The position numbers and the translations under genes are program-made. A DNA stretch of 64,000 nucleotides from Xenopus tropicalis (lineage: Eukaryota; Chordata; Amphibia; Anura; Pipidae): positions 7,687,995-7,751,994 of the forward strand of contig NC_030680.2 of the NCBI RefSeq assembly GCF_000004195.4, written 5' to 3'. Shown here piece after piece: positions 1 to 11,160 of this stretch. Numbering within the stretch: position 1 is the first letter of the stretch; every line of letters begins with the position of its first letter. Under the pieces are notes generated by a model. That model ran no database searches and had not been told where the DNA came from. It saw nothing but the letters and a program-made list of their open reading frames with translations.

Positions 1-387
1 CTCTACCTAAGCTGATCAGAAAACCCAACACTACACTGATGAGCCCCCAAGAAGGGCGAAACCGGTCTGTAGTTGGGAATCTGATCAGCTATTGTCCTGG
101 CTTCAGCTTCAAACCCAGTGGGTGAGCTGTAGCCTATAGGATAAACCCATGTAAATGGGATTTTTTTTAAGAGTTTGGAATTCATTCCTAGAATTCCTTT
201 TGTTTAGTTTATAAATAAGAATTTTCTATTGAACTCACATTTTAAAGAAACATTGGCAGCAAAACTGTTGGGTACGTCAAACCAGGAATGAAAGCCTGAA
301 TGTTATACTCACCTATAATTTTCTCTACAACTCAGAATATACTTGGCAGCCCTGGTAATTTTCAAAGAGAAAGAGAAGAACAGTAGA
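1..387. other. No gene seen; single-copy-looking DNA
   Basis: No coding signature is visible. A short stretch near 38-60 (GATGAGCCCCCAAGAAGGGC, then GAAAC) resembles motifs I have seen in Xenopus dispersed repeats, but I cannot delimit an element. Confidence 0.4.
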
Positions 388-682
388 TGACGGAAAGGGG
401 CAGAGAAGGGGGGAAAAAGTAAAGGGGGACAAGTAGATTTGCAGAGAAAGTAGAATGATGAAAAGAGTGGGAAAGGGGACAGAACAAAACACTATCTGGG
501 CTGTACTATATATATTTTTGGGTTCTCCTAGTACCCTAATTCTTTGGCCTTTGCAAAAGTTACTGCAAACTTGAGTTTAACATAAATGACGGAAGGGGGC
601 AGAGAAGGGGTAAAAAGTAAAGGGGAACAAGTAGATTTGCTTAGAAAGATGAAAAGAGTGGGAAAGGGGACAGAACAAAAGA
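388..682. repeat. Local ~100-bp purine-rich duplication
   Basis: A purine-rich block at about 388-487 (TGACGGAAAGGGGCAGAGAA onward, ending AAAGGGGACAGAACAAAA) recurs at about 587-680 with small indels, an offset of about 199 bp. The spacer between the copies is not repeated. The complementary pyrimidine tract gives spurious Phe/Ser/Leu-rich ORFs on the minus strand, which I do not treat as genes. Confidence 0.7.
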
Positions 683-768
683 AAATACAAAAGGAGCAGA
701 GAAGAAGAAGGAGAAGGAACAATAAAAATATAAGAAAGAAAGATGATGAATAGTGGAATAAGAATGGG

Positions 769-1075
769 AGATGATGGGTGAAATGATTCGCGGCGAATTT
801 CCGCATTTCTCCATTGGCGGATTGTTTGGCAAAACAGATGAAAAAATTTGCCGCACGTCCAAAAATTGTGGCCCTCGTCAAAAGAATAGTCGCGCGTCAC
901 AAAAGAATAGCAGTGGGCGTCAAAAGAATAGCCATGGGCAACAAAAGAATAGCCGCACGTCAAAAGAATAGTAGCGGCAAAAAATTTTTTTGATGCGTAA
1001 CATTTTCGCCATTTAACAAACTTTTCGCTGTTTTGCGAATCTTTTGAAAGATTGAAAGATAAAGAAACAAAAGAG
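769..1075 (+). mobile_element. Decayed hAT-like MITE copy (TAGTGATGGGCG family)
   Basis: It shares with the intact copies the head (GATGGGTGAAATGATTCGCG), the GGATGAAAAAATTTG-like block, several CAAAAGAATAGCC units and the tail CATTTTCGCC...CTTTTGAAAGATT. The last ~40 bp, including the terminal inverted repeat (TIR), are degraded and no TSD can be called. Boundaries are approximate. Confidence 0.7.
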
Positions 1076-1079
1076 ATGA

Positions 1080-1200
1080 ACAGTGATGGGCAATCATGCC
1101 TTTTTTCACTTCAATTTTTTGCGGAGGTTTCGCGAAACAATTCGCCAATGGTGAAATGCGTAAATTTGCTGCAAATCCATGCCTGGTGAAAAAAGATGAA
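1080..1200 (-). mobile_element. Fragment of hAT-like MITE, reverse orientation
   Basis: CAGTGATGGGCAATC is followed by GCGAAACAATTCGCCAATGG and by AATCCATGCCTGGTGAAAA, which is the reverse complement of the 5' end of the family. The interior is mostly missing. GAGATGAA before and AAGATGAA after could be a decayed TSD (7 of 8), but the 3' terminus is shortened, so this is tentative. Confidence 0.55.
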
Positions 1201-1403
1201 CATAGAGTAGAAGAAAAGCTTGGAGATGGGTGGGACAGGCAGTCAGGAGGAAAGATATACATGTAAAGGCAGAATTAAGTGAAAGTGCAAAGAGAAGGAA
1301 AAAAAAGAGAAGATGTGAATGGTATCATATATGTATTGTACATGTATGTTATTATGTATACCTGTGCCCAGCTTGGTGTGTTACCTTTATTTATTCTTCT
1401 GAA

Positions 1404-1943
1404 TAGTGATGGGCGAAATGTTTCGGCAGGCATGGATTCGCGGCGAATTTCCATAATTCGCCATTGGCGGATTGGTTTGCGAAATGGATGAAAAAATTGC
1501 AGCGGAAAAATTCGCAGTTCGTCCAAAAATTGTTGCGGGCGACAAAATAACAGCCGCGCGACAAAATAATAGCCGTGGCCGACAAAATAATAGCCGCGCG
1601 ACAAAATAATAGCCACGGGCGACAAAATAATAGCTGTGCGACAAAATAATAGCCGTGGGCGACGAAATAATAGCCGCGGGCGACGAAATAATAGCCGCGG
1701 GCGACGGAATAATAGCTGTGCGACGGAATAATAGCTGTGCGACGAAATAATAGCCGCGGGCGACGAAATAATAGCCGTGTGACAAAATAATAGCCGTGCG
1801 ACTAAATAATAGCCGTGCGACGAAATAATAGCCGTGGGGGACAATTTTTTTTTGACGCGCAACATTTTTGCCGTTTCGCAAATTTTTCAAAAGATTCGCA
1901 AATTTTTCGGTGAAGCGAAACGGGAAAGATTCGCTCATCACTA
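1404..1943 (+). mobile_element. hAT-like MITE with internal minisatellite (540 bp)
   Basis: A complete copy starts TAGTGATGGGCGAAATG and ends TTCGCTCATCACTA, flanked by a perfect 8-bp TSD CTTCTGAA (1396-1403 and 1944-1951). The 8-bp TSD and a TIR fitting the hAT start (YARNG) point to the hAT superfamily. From about 1530 to 1840 the interior is about 15 copies of GCGACAAAATAATAGCCGCG with CGAAATAATAG variants. It encodes nothing; the 196- and 206-codon minus-strand ORFs across it are repeat read-through. Confidence 0.92.
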
Positions 1944-1951
1944 CTTCTGAA

Positions 1952-3093
1952 TTATATGTTTGGTGAATCCTTTCTATAGATGCTTTGAATTTGCAGCTCT
2001 CCCACATAAGAAAGTCCGATTGCTCACCCAGCCGTGCCGCTGTTCATTAGTGTGCGAGTCGAAGTAGTCTTTTCTCATAAAAGAACCGGCGCAATGTAAC
2101 TTTGTAGAGAAATTTATTGGCAACCACATTGCATGTACAGAATTTCTATCTGCAGTTTTGTGAGCATTGCCTCTCTCCCTGCTGGCACATCAATACAAAC
2201 CTCGTTTTCTGCAAAGGAAAAGTCAGACATAAATAATCCCAAACATATATACAGATATCAGCCTTGTATTTATTTACGTCAGGCACCTTTAATGGAAACC
2301 CGCAATCCATCTGAATTATATTTGCCGATGTCTTTAAAGTCGACGGCTGCTTGCAGTTTCCATAACAATGTTTTACCAACTGATCTAAGAAAAAGCATTT
2401 TTCTCAACCTCCGATAACTCTCATAGCAACACAGAACGAGCGGGGAGCTGGCAGAGTTTCATAATAATACCAATATAATACCAAGCCAAGAATAATACCA
2501 GATTTTACACACTTTGCACTCTTTCACTTGGTAATTGACACCTGATATTGCTATGAGCCAAGAAGGACCCTACTCAAACATGATCTTAAGCCATGGTGAT
2601 CCAAATTACAGAAAGACTCTTTATTTGGAAAACTCCTTATGTGAAAAAACCCAAATCCCAAGAATTCGAGATAATAGTGGTATAGTTAATAGGCTACTCA
2701 CCTTCCCGGTTGGTCGCTGTCGATGTGCCTTGATGTGTTTGACTGCCAGTGCATCAATCTTGGCGTGGGTGTGCATCAATTTCGGTACATTGCTCACTCT
2801 TCTTCAGGCATATAAAAGAATGCTACAAACAATCCTTCTTGCTTGGTTGTCAAGTTCTTCTTCATCTCCTGGCGTTGTATCCAGTGAATCTGACCTCCGA
2901 CCTTGACCTTCGCCTGAATATCGACCTTGAACTTTGCTGCCTGCCCCAATCCAAATCTGTTGACCTCACTTTTCATCTCTTCCCTTGGTACTTTGTTATT
3001 GACTTTCCAGCTACTCTCCTCTTGCTGCATGTCCTGTACCCATCCTCAGGTAAGCCTCCAGCTAGTGCGAAGCCTGCTTGTGGGCCTGCATTC
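1952..3093. other. No gene seen
   Basis: Between two MITEs. No coding domain, tRNA or clear transposon end is recognised. ORFs of 94-137 codons here have no recognisable motif and overlap one another on both strands. The stretch around 2860-3095 is pyrimidine-rich and may be old retroelement sequence, but I cannot name it. Confidence 0.4.
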
Positions 3094-3101
3094 TTCATTA
3101 C

Positions 3102-3489
3102 TAGTGATGGGCAAAATGTTTCACCAGGCATGGATTCGTGGCAAATTTTCCACGTTTTGTGAAACGGATGAAAAAATTTGCAGCGGAAAAATTCACCACG
3201 CATCCAAAAATTGTCGCCCACGTCAAAAGAATAGTTGCACGTCAAAAAAAGGATAGTCTCGTGCGACAAAAAAATAGCCACGGGCGACAAAAGAATAGCC
3301 ACGGGCGACAAAAGAATAGCCGCGGGTGACAAAAGAATAGCTGCGGGTGACAAAAGAATAGTCGCGGGCGACAAAAGAATAGCTGCAGGCGACAAAAGAA
3401 TAGCCGCAGGCGACAAAACCACGGGCGACAAAAGAATAGTTGCAAATTTTTTTCGCCGAAGCGAAACGGGACAGATTCACTCATCACTA
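3102..3489 (+). mobile_element. hAT-like MITE with internal minisatellite (388 bp)
   Basis: Start TAGTGATGGGCAAAATG, end TTCACTCATCACTA, perfect 8-bp TSD TTCATTAC (3094-3101 and 3490-3497). The internal core at about 3225-3440 has about ten copies of a 20-21-bp unit (CGACAAAAGAATAGCCGCGGG and variants). The segment between core and 3' TIR is shorter than in the 540-bp copy: the core runs almost directly into the CGCCGAAGCGAAACGGGACA tail. Confidence 0.92.
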
Positions 3490-3497
3490 TTCATTAC

Positions 3498-4875
3498 TTC
3501 AGTTCTGGCCTGACAATAGTAATAGATAATAAAAGGTATGGACCTGTACTAGATAATACCTAACAATCTTTTCAGAATATGATACATCCATTCCCTAAGA
3601 GACTCCTTTAGGACAGGGGGCCCGTCATCTATCCTACCCTGAAACCAGATCTAAGGGGTCAGCTGTGTTCTTAACCAACATAAATTGTTTATGTATAGCA
3701 AATGCCTCATTTAGTATCTGTTCCCATAGTTCTGGTTCTTCTCTCTCATCATTTGAATGATGAACCATCTCTATAAAGCCCTGTGTAATACAGTATGCCA
3801 GTTCTATATAAATAGAGTATAATAAATCAAGTTAAGTTTGAAGAACACTTGCCAGCAAAAGATTTAATCCCAATACCTCCGCCAGCTCCCTCTGCCAGCT
3901 CCCTCTGCCACTCCGATGCTTTTCTATTTTGAAGAAATAATTTGTCACCTTTGGTCCCTGAGGTTTTTCCTGTGCTGTGTATTACAAAGCCCTTTGATAA
4001 AAAAAAATTTGTATTATGTTGGTTAAGGAGGTTTGGATAATGTGTTTTCATTTGTGGACCCCAATGCTTCTTTTTTGCTAGACTTGTGGTCATCATTGTT
4101 TGAATTCTTCTTCCAGTTTTAAAAAATGAATATGTTCCTTTCAGCGTCCCTGAGGATCATGACTTTTTTGGCTTCTTGTCTCCACTGCCGATGCAATAGA
4201 AGGGTCATGACACGCCATATGCTTTATCTTATTATCCACTTTACTGCTGGCTTCTATGACAGTGAGGTCATGTTGTGACAACCAAGTTCTCACCTTGGGC
4301 GCTGGATAAATGTTCACATCATTGGCGCCAATAAATGTTCTTATAACAGCATCCAATTTGCTGTGCTTGGTTTCTGCTTAGAAGGGGTCATGTTGGGACT
4401 TCAGATGAGACCTTGGAATAGGGTAAATGTCTCATTATGTTACACCAGCCTACCTTGTTATCCAGATAACAAATACAGTAAAAATAAATCAGTTTTTATA
4501 TGAAACTGAATGCAATATCTTCCAAACCAACAGACACCAAATGTTTCTTTAAGTAGGAGAGGGGGGTAATGATATACAACATACATAAAGCTTCTTCTAG
4601 GCTAATGACCTCATAAACCAGTAAAATCTAACTTTTGACTTGCTGGGGGTTACTTGACTGGAATAAACAATGCACTTGTTTCCATAATCACTAAGATATG
4701 TGAAGCCTCGTTTACAAAGGTAGTGTAGTCAAAATGGATGTAAATGTTGGATGTATTGATGGCTTTCATTAGGAACTTGCATCTAAACATTCTCTTTGCA
4801 CTTCAGTTTAATTGTGCTAAGCCTTAATGTGTTCTTCACAATGTGTCTCCTCTGATGAAGCTTGCCTATTGACTA
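3498..4875. other. No gene seen
   Basis: AT-rich sequence without coding signature, tandem repeat or clear transposon terminus. A 9-bp-scale repeat near 3885-3910 (GCCAGCTCCCTCT twice) is the only local structure noted. Confidence 0.4.
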
Positions 4876-5028
4876 TGTAGAAAAATCCAGAAGCACAACA
4901 ATAGTTTGTAAATCAAGGGTTCTGAGGGCCCAAAACACTGCCCTTTGTTTTTTTGGATGTATATGGGCTAAATAAATCACATTTTTTATGCAATTCAAAC
5001 TATTGATGTGCTTCTGGATTTTTCTACA
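4876..5028. repeat. Inverted-repeat (hairpin) element, 153 bp
   Basis: Arms 4876-4908 and 4996-5028 are reverse complements over 33 bp with about one mismatch; they begin TGTAGAAAAATCCAGAAGCA and end with its complement. The loop is 87 bp. This is the form expected of a short foldback MITE. No TSD longer than 2-3 bp can be called, so the superfamily is unknown. Confidence 0.75.
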
Positions 5029-5905
5029 TTAGTGATCCCATGCAAGGAAGAAGTCTTCTGGTTAAGCACAACTCAACTCTGTTGACTCTGGTGAACCCTG
5101 GAGCTTCTACCACCAAGAACGAGGTGATAGTTGCACGGTTCCCCACAGTAGCTTGCATCAATAGCTGCAACAGAATTTCTCCAAAAGTGCTCTAATGTCT
5201 AATGTCGAACTCAAACCTTGATCTACAAATGTTAGACGCAATTGCACCCAGTTGCATTGGATGTAATTGTGAAGGGTGCAACTGCAGCACATTTGTAAAT
5301 GAGTCTTGTGTTTGGTTTATAGTCATAAATGCAACCATGTACTTTGCCCCTCTTCTTGCACCTTGCATTAGGCAGTATTGCAGACAGAGGGTGGGAGGTA
5401 GAACATGTATGGACTTTTCTTAGACAACCTGGATTTTTAACTGGTAGAAGGTGCAGAGGAGCTCTAAAATATCTGAAGTACTAATGCTACAAGTGCCAGT
5501 GCTCCTTATAAGGTACCAAGAGGGTGCAATCTAGCAAATTTGGCACAACTATTGTTAATGCCCATTTATGAATGTAGTGTCCCAATGCCCGCCAGAACCT
5601 ACTGTTCCTGTCCACGAACCCACTGTACATTTCCATACCTTGCATTTTGTGAATATCCCTCAGCACGCAGTCAACTCTGATTGGGTTGACCATGCAGGGG
5701 AACATATGGGAAATTATTTGTTTTTTGAGCCGCCATATATCTTCCCGTGAGTCTTACAAAAAAATAAGTTGCCACATACAAAAACTACCCTTAGGGGGAC
5801 ATTTACTAATCCACGAATGCTCTGAGTGTATTTTCAGCGACTTTTTCGTATTTTTCGCAACTTTTTCATATTTTTCAATTTTCAAGCTTCGGTATGGTGA
5901 CTATA
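5029..5905. other. No gene seen; MITE-like lead-in to array
   Basis: No coding signature. The final 120 bp (from GGGGGACATTTACTAATCC with repeated CGACTTTTTCGTATTTTTCG) resembles the end of a Xenopus MITE known to me to contain the segment amplified next door. That is from memory, not proven here. Confidence 0.4.
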
Positions 5906-7397
5906 CTTGGGCCAGGTTGGAGCTGCAGAGTGCCATTGAGCCCTATGGGAGACTTTCCTTGGGCCGGGTTGGAGCTGCAGAGTGCCATTGAGGCCTATGG
6001 GAGACTTTCCTTGGGCCAGGTTGGAGCTGCAGAGTGCTATTAAGCCCTATGGGAGACTTTCCTTGGGCCGGGTTGGAGCTGCAGAGTGCCATTGAGGCCT
6101 ATGGGAGACTTTCCTTGGGCCAGGTTGGAGCTGCAGAGTGCTATTGAGCCCTATGGGAGACTTTCCTTGGGCCGGGTTGGAGCTGCAATGTGCCATTGAG
6201 CCCTATGGGAGACTTTCCTTGGGCCGGGTTGGAGCTGCAATGTGCCATTGAGCCCTATGGGAGACTTTCCTTGGGCCAGGTTGGAGCTGCAATGTGCCAT
6301 TGGGCCCTATGGGAGACTTTCCTTGGGCCGGGTTGGAGCTGCAGAGTGCCATTGAGCCCTATGGGAAACGTTCCTTGGGCCAGGTTGGAGCTGCAGAGTG
6401 CCATTGAGCCCTATGGGAGACTTTCCTTGGGCCAGGTTGGAGCCACAGAGTGCCATTGAGCCCTATGGGAGACTTTCCTTGGGCCGGATTGGAGCCGCAG
6501 AGTGCCATTGAGCCCTATGGGAGACTTTCCTTGGGCCGGATTGGAGCCGCAGAGTGCCATTGAGCCCTATGGGAGACTTTCCTTGGGCCGGATTGGAGCC
6601 GCAGAGTGCCATTGAGCCCTATGGGAGACTTTCCTTGGGCCGGATAGGAGCCGCAGAGTGCCATTGAGCCCTATGGGAGACTTTCCTTGGGCCGGGTTGG
6701 AGCTGCGGAGTGCCTTTGAGCCCTATGGGAGACTTTCCTTGGGCCGGGTTGGAGCTGCAGAGTGCCATTGAGCCCTATGGGAGACTTTCCTTGGGCCGGG
6801 TTGGAGCTGCAGAGTGCCATTGAGCCCTATGGGAGACTTTCCTTGGGCCGGGTTGGAGCTGCAGAGTGCCATTGAGCCCTATGGGAGACTTTCCTTGGGC
6901 CGGGTTGGAGCTGCAGAGTGCCATTGAGCCCTATGGGAGACTTTCCTTGGGCCGGGTTGGAGCTGCAGAGTGCCATTGAGCCCTATGGGAGACTTTCCTT
7001 GGGCCGGGTTGGAGCTGCAGAGTGCCATTGAGCCCTATGGGAGACTTCCCTTGGGCCGGGTTGGAGCTGCAGAGTGCCATTGAGCCCTATGGGAGACTTT
7101 CCTTGGGCCAGGTTGGAGCTGCAGAGTGCCATTGAGCCCTATGGGAGACTTTCCTTGGGCCGGGTTGGAGCTGCAGAGTGCCATTGAGCCCTATGGGAGA
7201 CTTTCCTTGGGCCGGGTTGGAGCTGCAGAGTGCCATTGAGCCCTATGGGAGGCTTTCCTTGGGCCGGGTTGGAGCTGCAGAGTGCCATTGAGCCCTATGG
7301 GAGACTTTCCTTGGGCCGGGTTGGAGCTGCAGAGTGCCATTGAGCCCTATGGGAGACTTTCCTTGGGCCGGGTTGGAGCCCATTGAGCCCTATGGGA
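5906..7397 (+). repeat. 52-bp minisatellite, ~28 copies
   Basis: A regular 52-bp unit (TTGGGCCGGGTTGGAGCTGC, then AGAGTGCCATTGAGCCC, then TATGGGAGACTTTCC) repeats about 28-29 times. Variants are spatially clustered: CAATGTGCC around 6185-6300, GGATTGGAGCCGCAG around 6485-6660, near-identical GGGTTGGAGCTGCAG units from 6700 onward. 52 is not a multiple of 3, so each frame rotates through the unit; an 89-codon ORF inside is an artefact. The last unit is partly deleted and ends in GGGAGGCTTCC. Confidence 0.95.
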
Positions 7398-8180
7398 GGC
7401 TTCCAAAATCATTCACTGAAGGATCAAAGCTCCCTTAGCTTCAATCTATAGCATTTGTGTTCTAATAATAATAATAATAATGCACAAATCATTAGCCAGG
7501 AAAATCTCTCATTTCCGCGATGGCTTTTGTTTATTACGAGAGACAGCAGATTATTGCAGGTACAATGACATTTGTCAGACCTTGCGCCTCGCTCAGCTTT
7601 CTCTCTTCGCCATTTTGCTACCCGTACAGTACATTTAATTTCAGAACTTTGAAGATAACCTTGGAGGCATAAAGGCTCGACAACAGCGGGACTGGAAATG
7701 AATCTGACATCAGGCGGTAGATAATGGAAGTCCTTAGTAATATTGCGCATTGCTCTCCAAAGCTAATTGTGATGCCGCGCAGGGTTGGGGGGGGGGGGAG
7801 GTTTCCCGTTGCATGGAGTCATGGAATGGACGACCTGAGTTCAAAACCTTCATTGCAGAGAACAATGGGCTTGTAAATGAAAGTACTCAACTTGAAATAA
7901 TGCTATTTAGGGGATGTTCATGAATTTGGCTTATCCAGTATGCAGCCCAATAAGGGTCATTAACATTCCTGTCCTTACTCACTAAATGGCTAGCCCCTTA
8001 GCTTAGGAGCCCTCATTAGACTCTAGCTATCCTTGCTTGGAGTGCAACAATCATTGACCATCTCCATGGAGACAAACGGTGGAAGTGCTTCTTTCCTTTC
8101 TTTTGCTAAACACAAGTACCTATTACACTAGTGATAATGACTTACATTCTTACAAATCCTGATATAAGGCTTTACATTCT
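7398..8180. other. No gene seen; (TAA)n and a G-run
   Basis: Contains a short (TAA)6 run at about 7463-7481 and a 12-base G-run at 7787-7798. Otherwise it looks single-copy. The 108-codon minus-strand ORF at 7424-7750 has no recognisable motif. Confidence 0.45.
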
Positions 8181-8328
8181 TACATAGTTACGTAGTTAAG
8201 TTGGAATGAAAAAAGTCCATCAAGTTCAACCCCTCAAAGTGAACCCCGGCACAGACATAAACCTATACTCACCTATCTATACCCTCACATACATTAACCA
8301 TATATACCAACATCAATACTAACTGTAG

Positions 8329-9955
8329 ATATTAGTATCACAATAGCCTTGGATATTCTGATTGTTCAAGAACTCATCCAGGCCCCTCTTATAGGCATTA
8401 ACAGAGTCTGCCATTACCCCATCACTAGGAAGGGCATTCCCCAACCTCACTGCCCTCACCGTGAAAAGCCCCTACCCAACATCCCCCGGCAGGGCATTCC
8501 CCAACCCCCTCACTGCCGTCACCGCGAGGAATCCCCTACCCAACATCCCCCGGCAGGGCATTCCCCAACCTCACTGCCCTCACCATGAAGAACCCCCTAC
8601 CCAACACCCCCCCCCCCGGCAGGGCATTCCCCAACCTCACTGCCCTCACTGTGAGGAACCCCCTACCCAACATCCCCCGGCAGGGCATTCCCCAATCTCA
8701 CTGCCCTCACCGTGAAGAACCCCCTACCCAACACCCCCCTCCCGGCAGGGCATTCCCCAACCCCCTCACTGCCCTCACTGTGAGGAACCCCCTACCCAAC
8801 ACCCCCCCCCGGGAGGGCATTCCCCAACCTCACTGCCCTCACCGTGAGGAACCCCCTACCCAACATCCCCCGGCAGGGCATTCCCCAACCCCCTCACTGC
8901 CCTCACCGTGAGGAACCCCCTACCCAACATCCCCCGGCAGGGCATTCCCCAACCCCCTCACTGCCCTCACCGTGAGGAACCCCCTACCCAACATCCCCCG
9001 GCAGGGCATTCCCCAACCTCCTCACTGCCCTCACCGTGAGGAACCCCCTACCCAACATCCCCCGGCAGGGCATTCCCCAACCCCCTCACTGCCCTCACCA
9101 TGAGGAACCCCCTACCCAACATCCCTCATCAGGGCATTCCCCAACCCCCTCACTGCCCTCACCGTGAGGAACCCCCTACCCAACATCCCCCGGCAGGGCA
9201 TTCTCCAACCTCACTGCCCCCACTGTGAGTAACCCCCTACCCAACATCCCCCGGCAGGGCATTCCCCAACCTCACTGCCCTCACCGTGAGGAACCCCCTA
9301 CCCAACATCCCCCGGCAGGGCATTCCCCAACCTCATTGCCCTCACCGTGAGGAACCCCCTACGCTGCTTCAAATGGGAACTCCACTTCTCTAAAGGGGGG
9401 GGGACCTCTGGTGTTTTAATCATTTCTATGGGAAAAAAGATACCCCCTAACTGCCTATGACCCCCTCTAATGTACTTGTACAGAGTAATCATGTCCCCTC
9501 GCAAGCGCCTCTTTTCCAGAGAAAACAATCCCAACCCTCACAGTCTAACCTCATAGCTTAAATCTTCCATCCCGTTTATCAGTTCAGTTGCAGTCTCTGC
9601 ACTCTCTCCAGCTCATTAATATCCTTCTTAAGGACTGGAGCCCAAAACTGCACTGCATACTCAAGGTGAGGCCTTACCAGGGACCTATAAAGGGGCAAAA
9701 TTATGTTTCATCCCTTGAGTCAATGCCCTTTTTATACAAGACAGCACTTTATTTGCTTTAGTAGCCACAGAATGACACTGCCTGGAATTAGACAACTTGT
9801 TATCCACAAAAAACCCCAGATTCTTCTCCATTAAAGATCCCCCCAATACACTACCATTTAGTGTATCACTTGCATTTATATTATTTCTACCAAAGTCCAT
9901 AACTTTGCACTTTTCAGCATTGAACCTCATTTTCCATTTTGCTGCTATTAGAAGG
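8329..9955 (-). pseudogene. Broken LINE ORF2 C terminus
   Basis: Minus-strand blocks match CR1/L2 ORF2: FNAEKCKVMDFGRNN and EKNLGFFVDNKL (in 9685-10035), [17 protein letters not shown] (about 9600-9690), GLFSLEKRRLRGDMI and LYKYIRGG (about 9450-9534), RGFLTVRAMRLGNALPGDVG (about 9298-9360), then after the array NALPSDGVMADSV, KRGLDEFLNN and a stop at 8331-8329. The YxDD polymerase motif and everything before it are missing. There are frame breaks and stops around 9535-9600. The codons for FLTVRAVRLGNALPGDVG are the unit amplified in the array. Confidence 0.8.
8430..9358 (-). repeat. 61-64-bp minisatellite inside the LINE, ~15 copies
   Basis: The unit (plus strand) runs CCTCACCGTGAGGAACCCCC, TACCCAACATCCCCCGGCAG, GGCATTCCCCAACCTCACTG. 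Length varies with AACCTCAC versus AACCCCCTCAC and with C-runs. On the minus strand it is the LINE ORF2 segment for FLTVRAVRLGNALPGDVG, so the array grew from coding sequence of the LINE. The Pro/His-rich plus-strand ORFs (up to 108 codons) are artefacts. Confidence 0.95.
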
Positions 9956-10928
9956 AAATGTAGGCTTCCACTAATTCTACTAAAAGACTTGAGAATTCTG
10001 GCTGAACTCTCCATGTGTCTGTCCTTACCCATCATTTACTGTGAATACATCAGTGATATGAAACCGTTGAGGCCACATATAGGCCACTTCTTGATACAGG
10101 CCCTATCTGGTAACCCATCATTCATGAGAATAAAGGAAGTGAAGATAAGTCAGATATGAATATAATATAAAAACTCAAATAAACACTCAAATAGTCCTTG
10201 GAACTACATAGAGCCAAGCCAACTGGTCCATGTTATGAGGGTTGCTTATGAAGACCAAGTTGATGTTTCAGCACTAAGCCCTATTACCTTTATCATTGTA
10301 GGACCTGATTTGGCTCTCAAGCAAAGCTGAGGCTTCTAGAAATAAAAATAGAGAGGAAGAGATGTGAGAATATAAAATGGTACCAAGAGACGTAATTTAA
10401 GTTTAGTGTATATATCTAATGTCTACAAAAATCTGAATTTCATAATTACGGGTGGGGGGAAATGTTAATTCCGCTTACAATATACATGAAAATGAAACCT
10501 TGAAGCCGTCGATAAAGAATTCCATCTTCTGGAGCAGGTGGCGGATTTGGCCGAAAGCAGGTGGGAAACAGATTTGTTCCTGCAGCGCTCGCCATCCCCC
10601 CCCCCGACTAAATAAACGCACGCAACACTTATTCCCATTGCCCTCGATGACATCGGTATTGAGCCCCCGCGTTCTGACATACTGAAGATATTAGCACTGA
10701 TTATCAGGTTAATGAATTCATGTGTATGCGTTAAGTCGTTATGCTGGAAGCAGATTTATATAAATGAGCCCCACTGTGACATTCGTCTTCTGCCAGAGTG
10801 AACCAACATAGTTTCGCCGCGGGTAACTTGTAGAATTAACACGTGTGCAAACAAGTGGAGGACATATGTTGAGATCTAATGATTACACAAAGGTACGGTG
10901 TAACCGTAGTAGGCAATTTTGAAGACAG
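9956..10928. other. No gene seen
   Basis: Single-copy-looking DNA between the truncated LINE 5' break and the next MITE. No coding domain or transposon terminus recognised. Confidence 0.4.
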
Positions 10929-10936
10929 TTGACTAC

Positions 10937-11160
10937 TAGTGATGGGCGAAATAATTCACCAGGCATGGTTTCGCAGCGAATTTCCGCACATCACCATTGG
11001 CGGCGACAAAATTCAATGGTGGAAAGATTCGCGAAACGGCAAAAACATTGTGAAATGGCAAAAACGTTGCCGCCCATCAAAAAATTGTCCCCTGTGTATA
11101 AAAATTTTCATTGCGTGCCTTAAAAAAATGACAATTTTTTGATGTGCCTGTCAACTTTTT
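10937..11160 (+). mobile_element. hAT-like MITE, 5' part
   Basis: Starts TAGTGATGGGCGAAATAATT at 10937 with the family head (CCAGGCATGG, GCGAATTTCCGC). Its interior differs (GGCGACAAAATTCAATGGTG, AAACGGCAAAAACATTG). The 3' side merges into the 679-bp tandem repeat and no matching copy of the preceding octamer TTGACTAC is found at a 3' end, so the element appears broken or rearranged. Confidence 0.7.

Larger units (their letters stand above)
8181..9955 (-). mobile_element. CR1/L2-type LINE 3' end, 5'-truncated, minus strand
   Basis: Read on the minus strand, 9955-9360 encodes the part of a non-LTR reverse transcriptase after the catalytic core, followed by a 62-bp tandem array, then the C terminus with a stop at 8331-8329, then a 3'UTR with GTTGAACTTGATGGAC and a tail of TAACTACGTAACTATGTA type at 8181-8200. 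The 5' end is lost, the usual fate of LINE insertions. It cannot be active. CR1 versus L2 is not resolved. Confidence 0.85.

Noticed and set aside
1275..2007. Minus-strand ORFs of 196 and 206 codons rich in Leu/Phe/Arg/Tyr
   Set aside because: They are read-throughs of the MITE minisatellite; the same kind of ORF appears at 15920-16534, 16818-17324, 33267-33957, 36624-37118 and 39770-40260 wherever the array occurs.
7787..7798. G-run as a regulatory or quadruplex site
   Set aside because: A single homopolymer run (as also at 51735-51746); not enough structure to call a site.
8349..8911. Proline-rich ORFs on the plus strand (79-108 codons), and mirror ones at 59027-60444
   Set aside because: They are antisense readings of a LINE-derived tandem repeat. 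The coding sense of the ancestral unit is the other strand.
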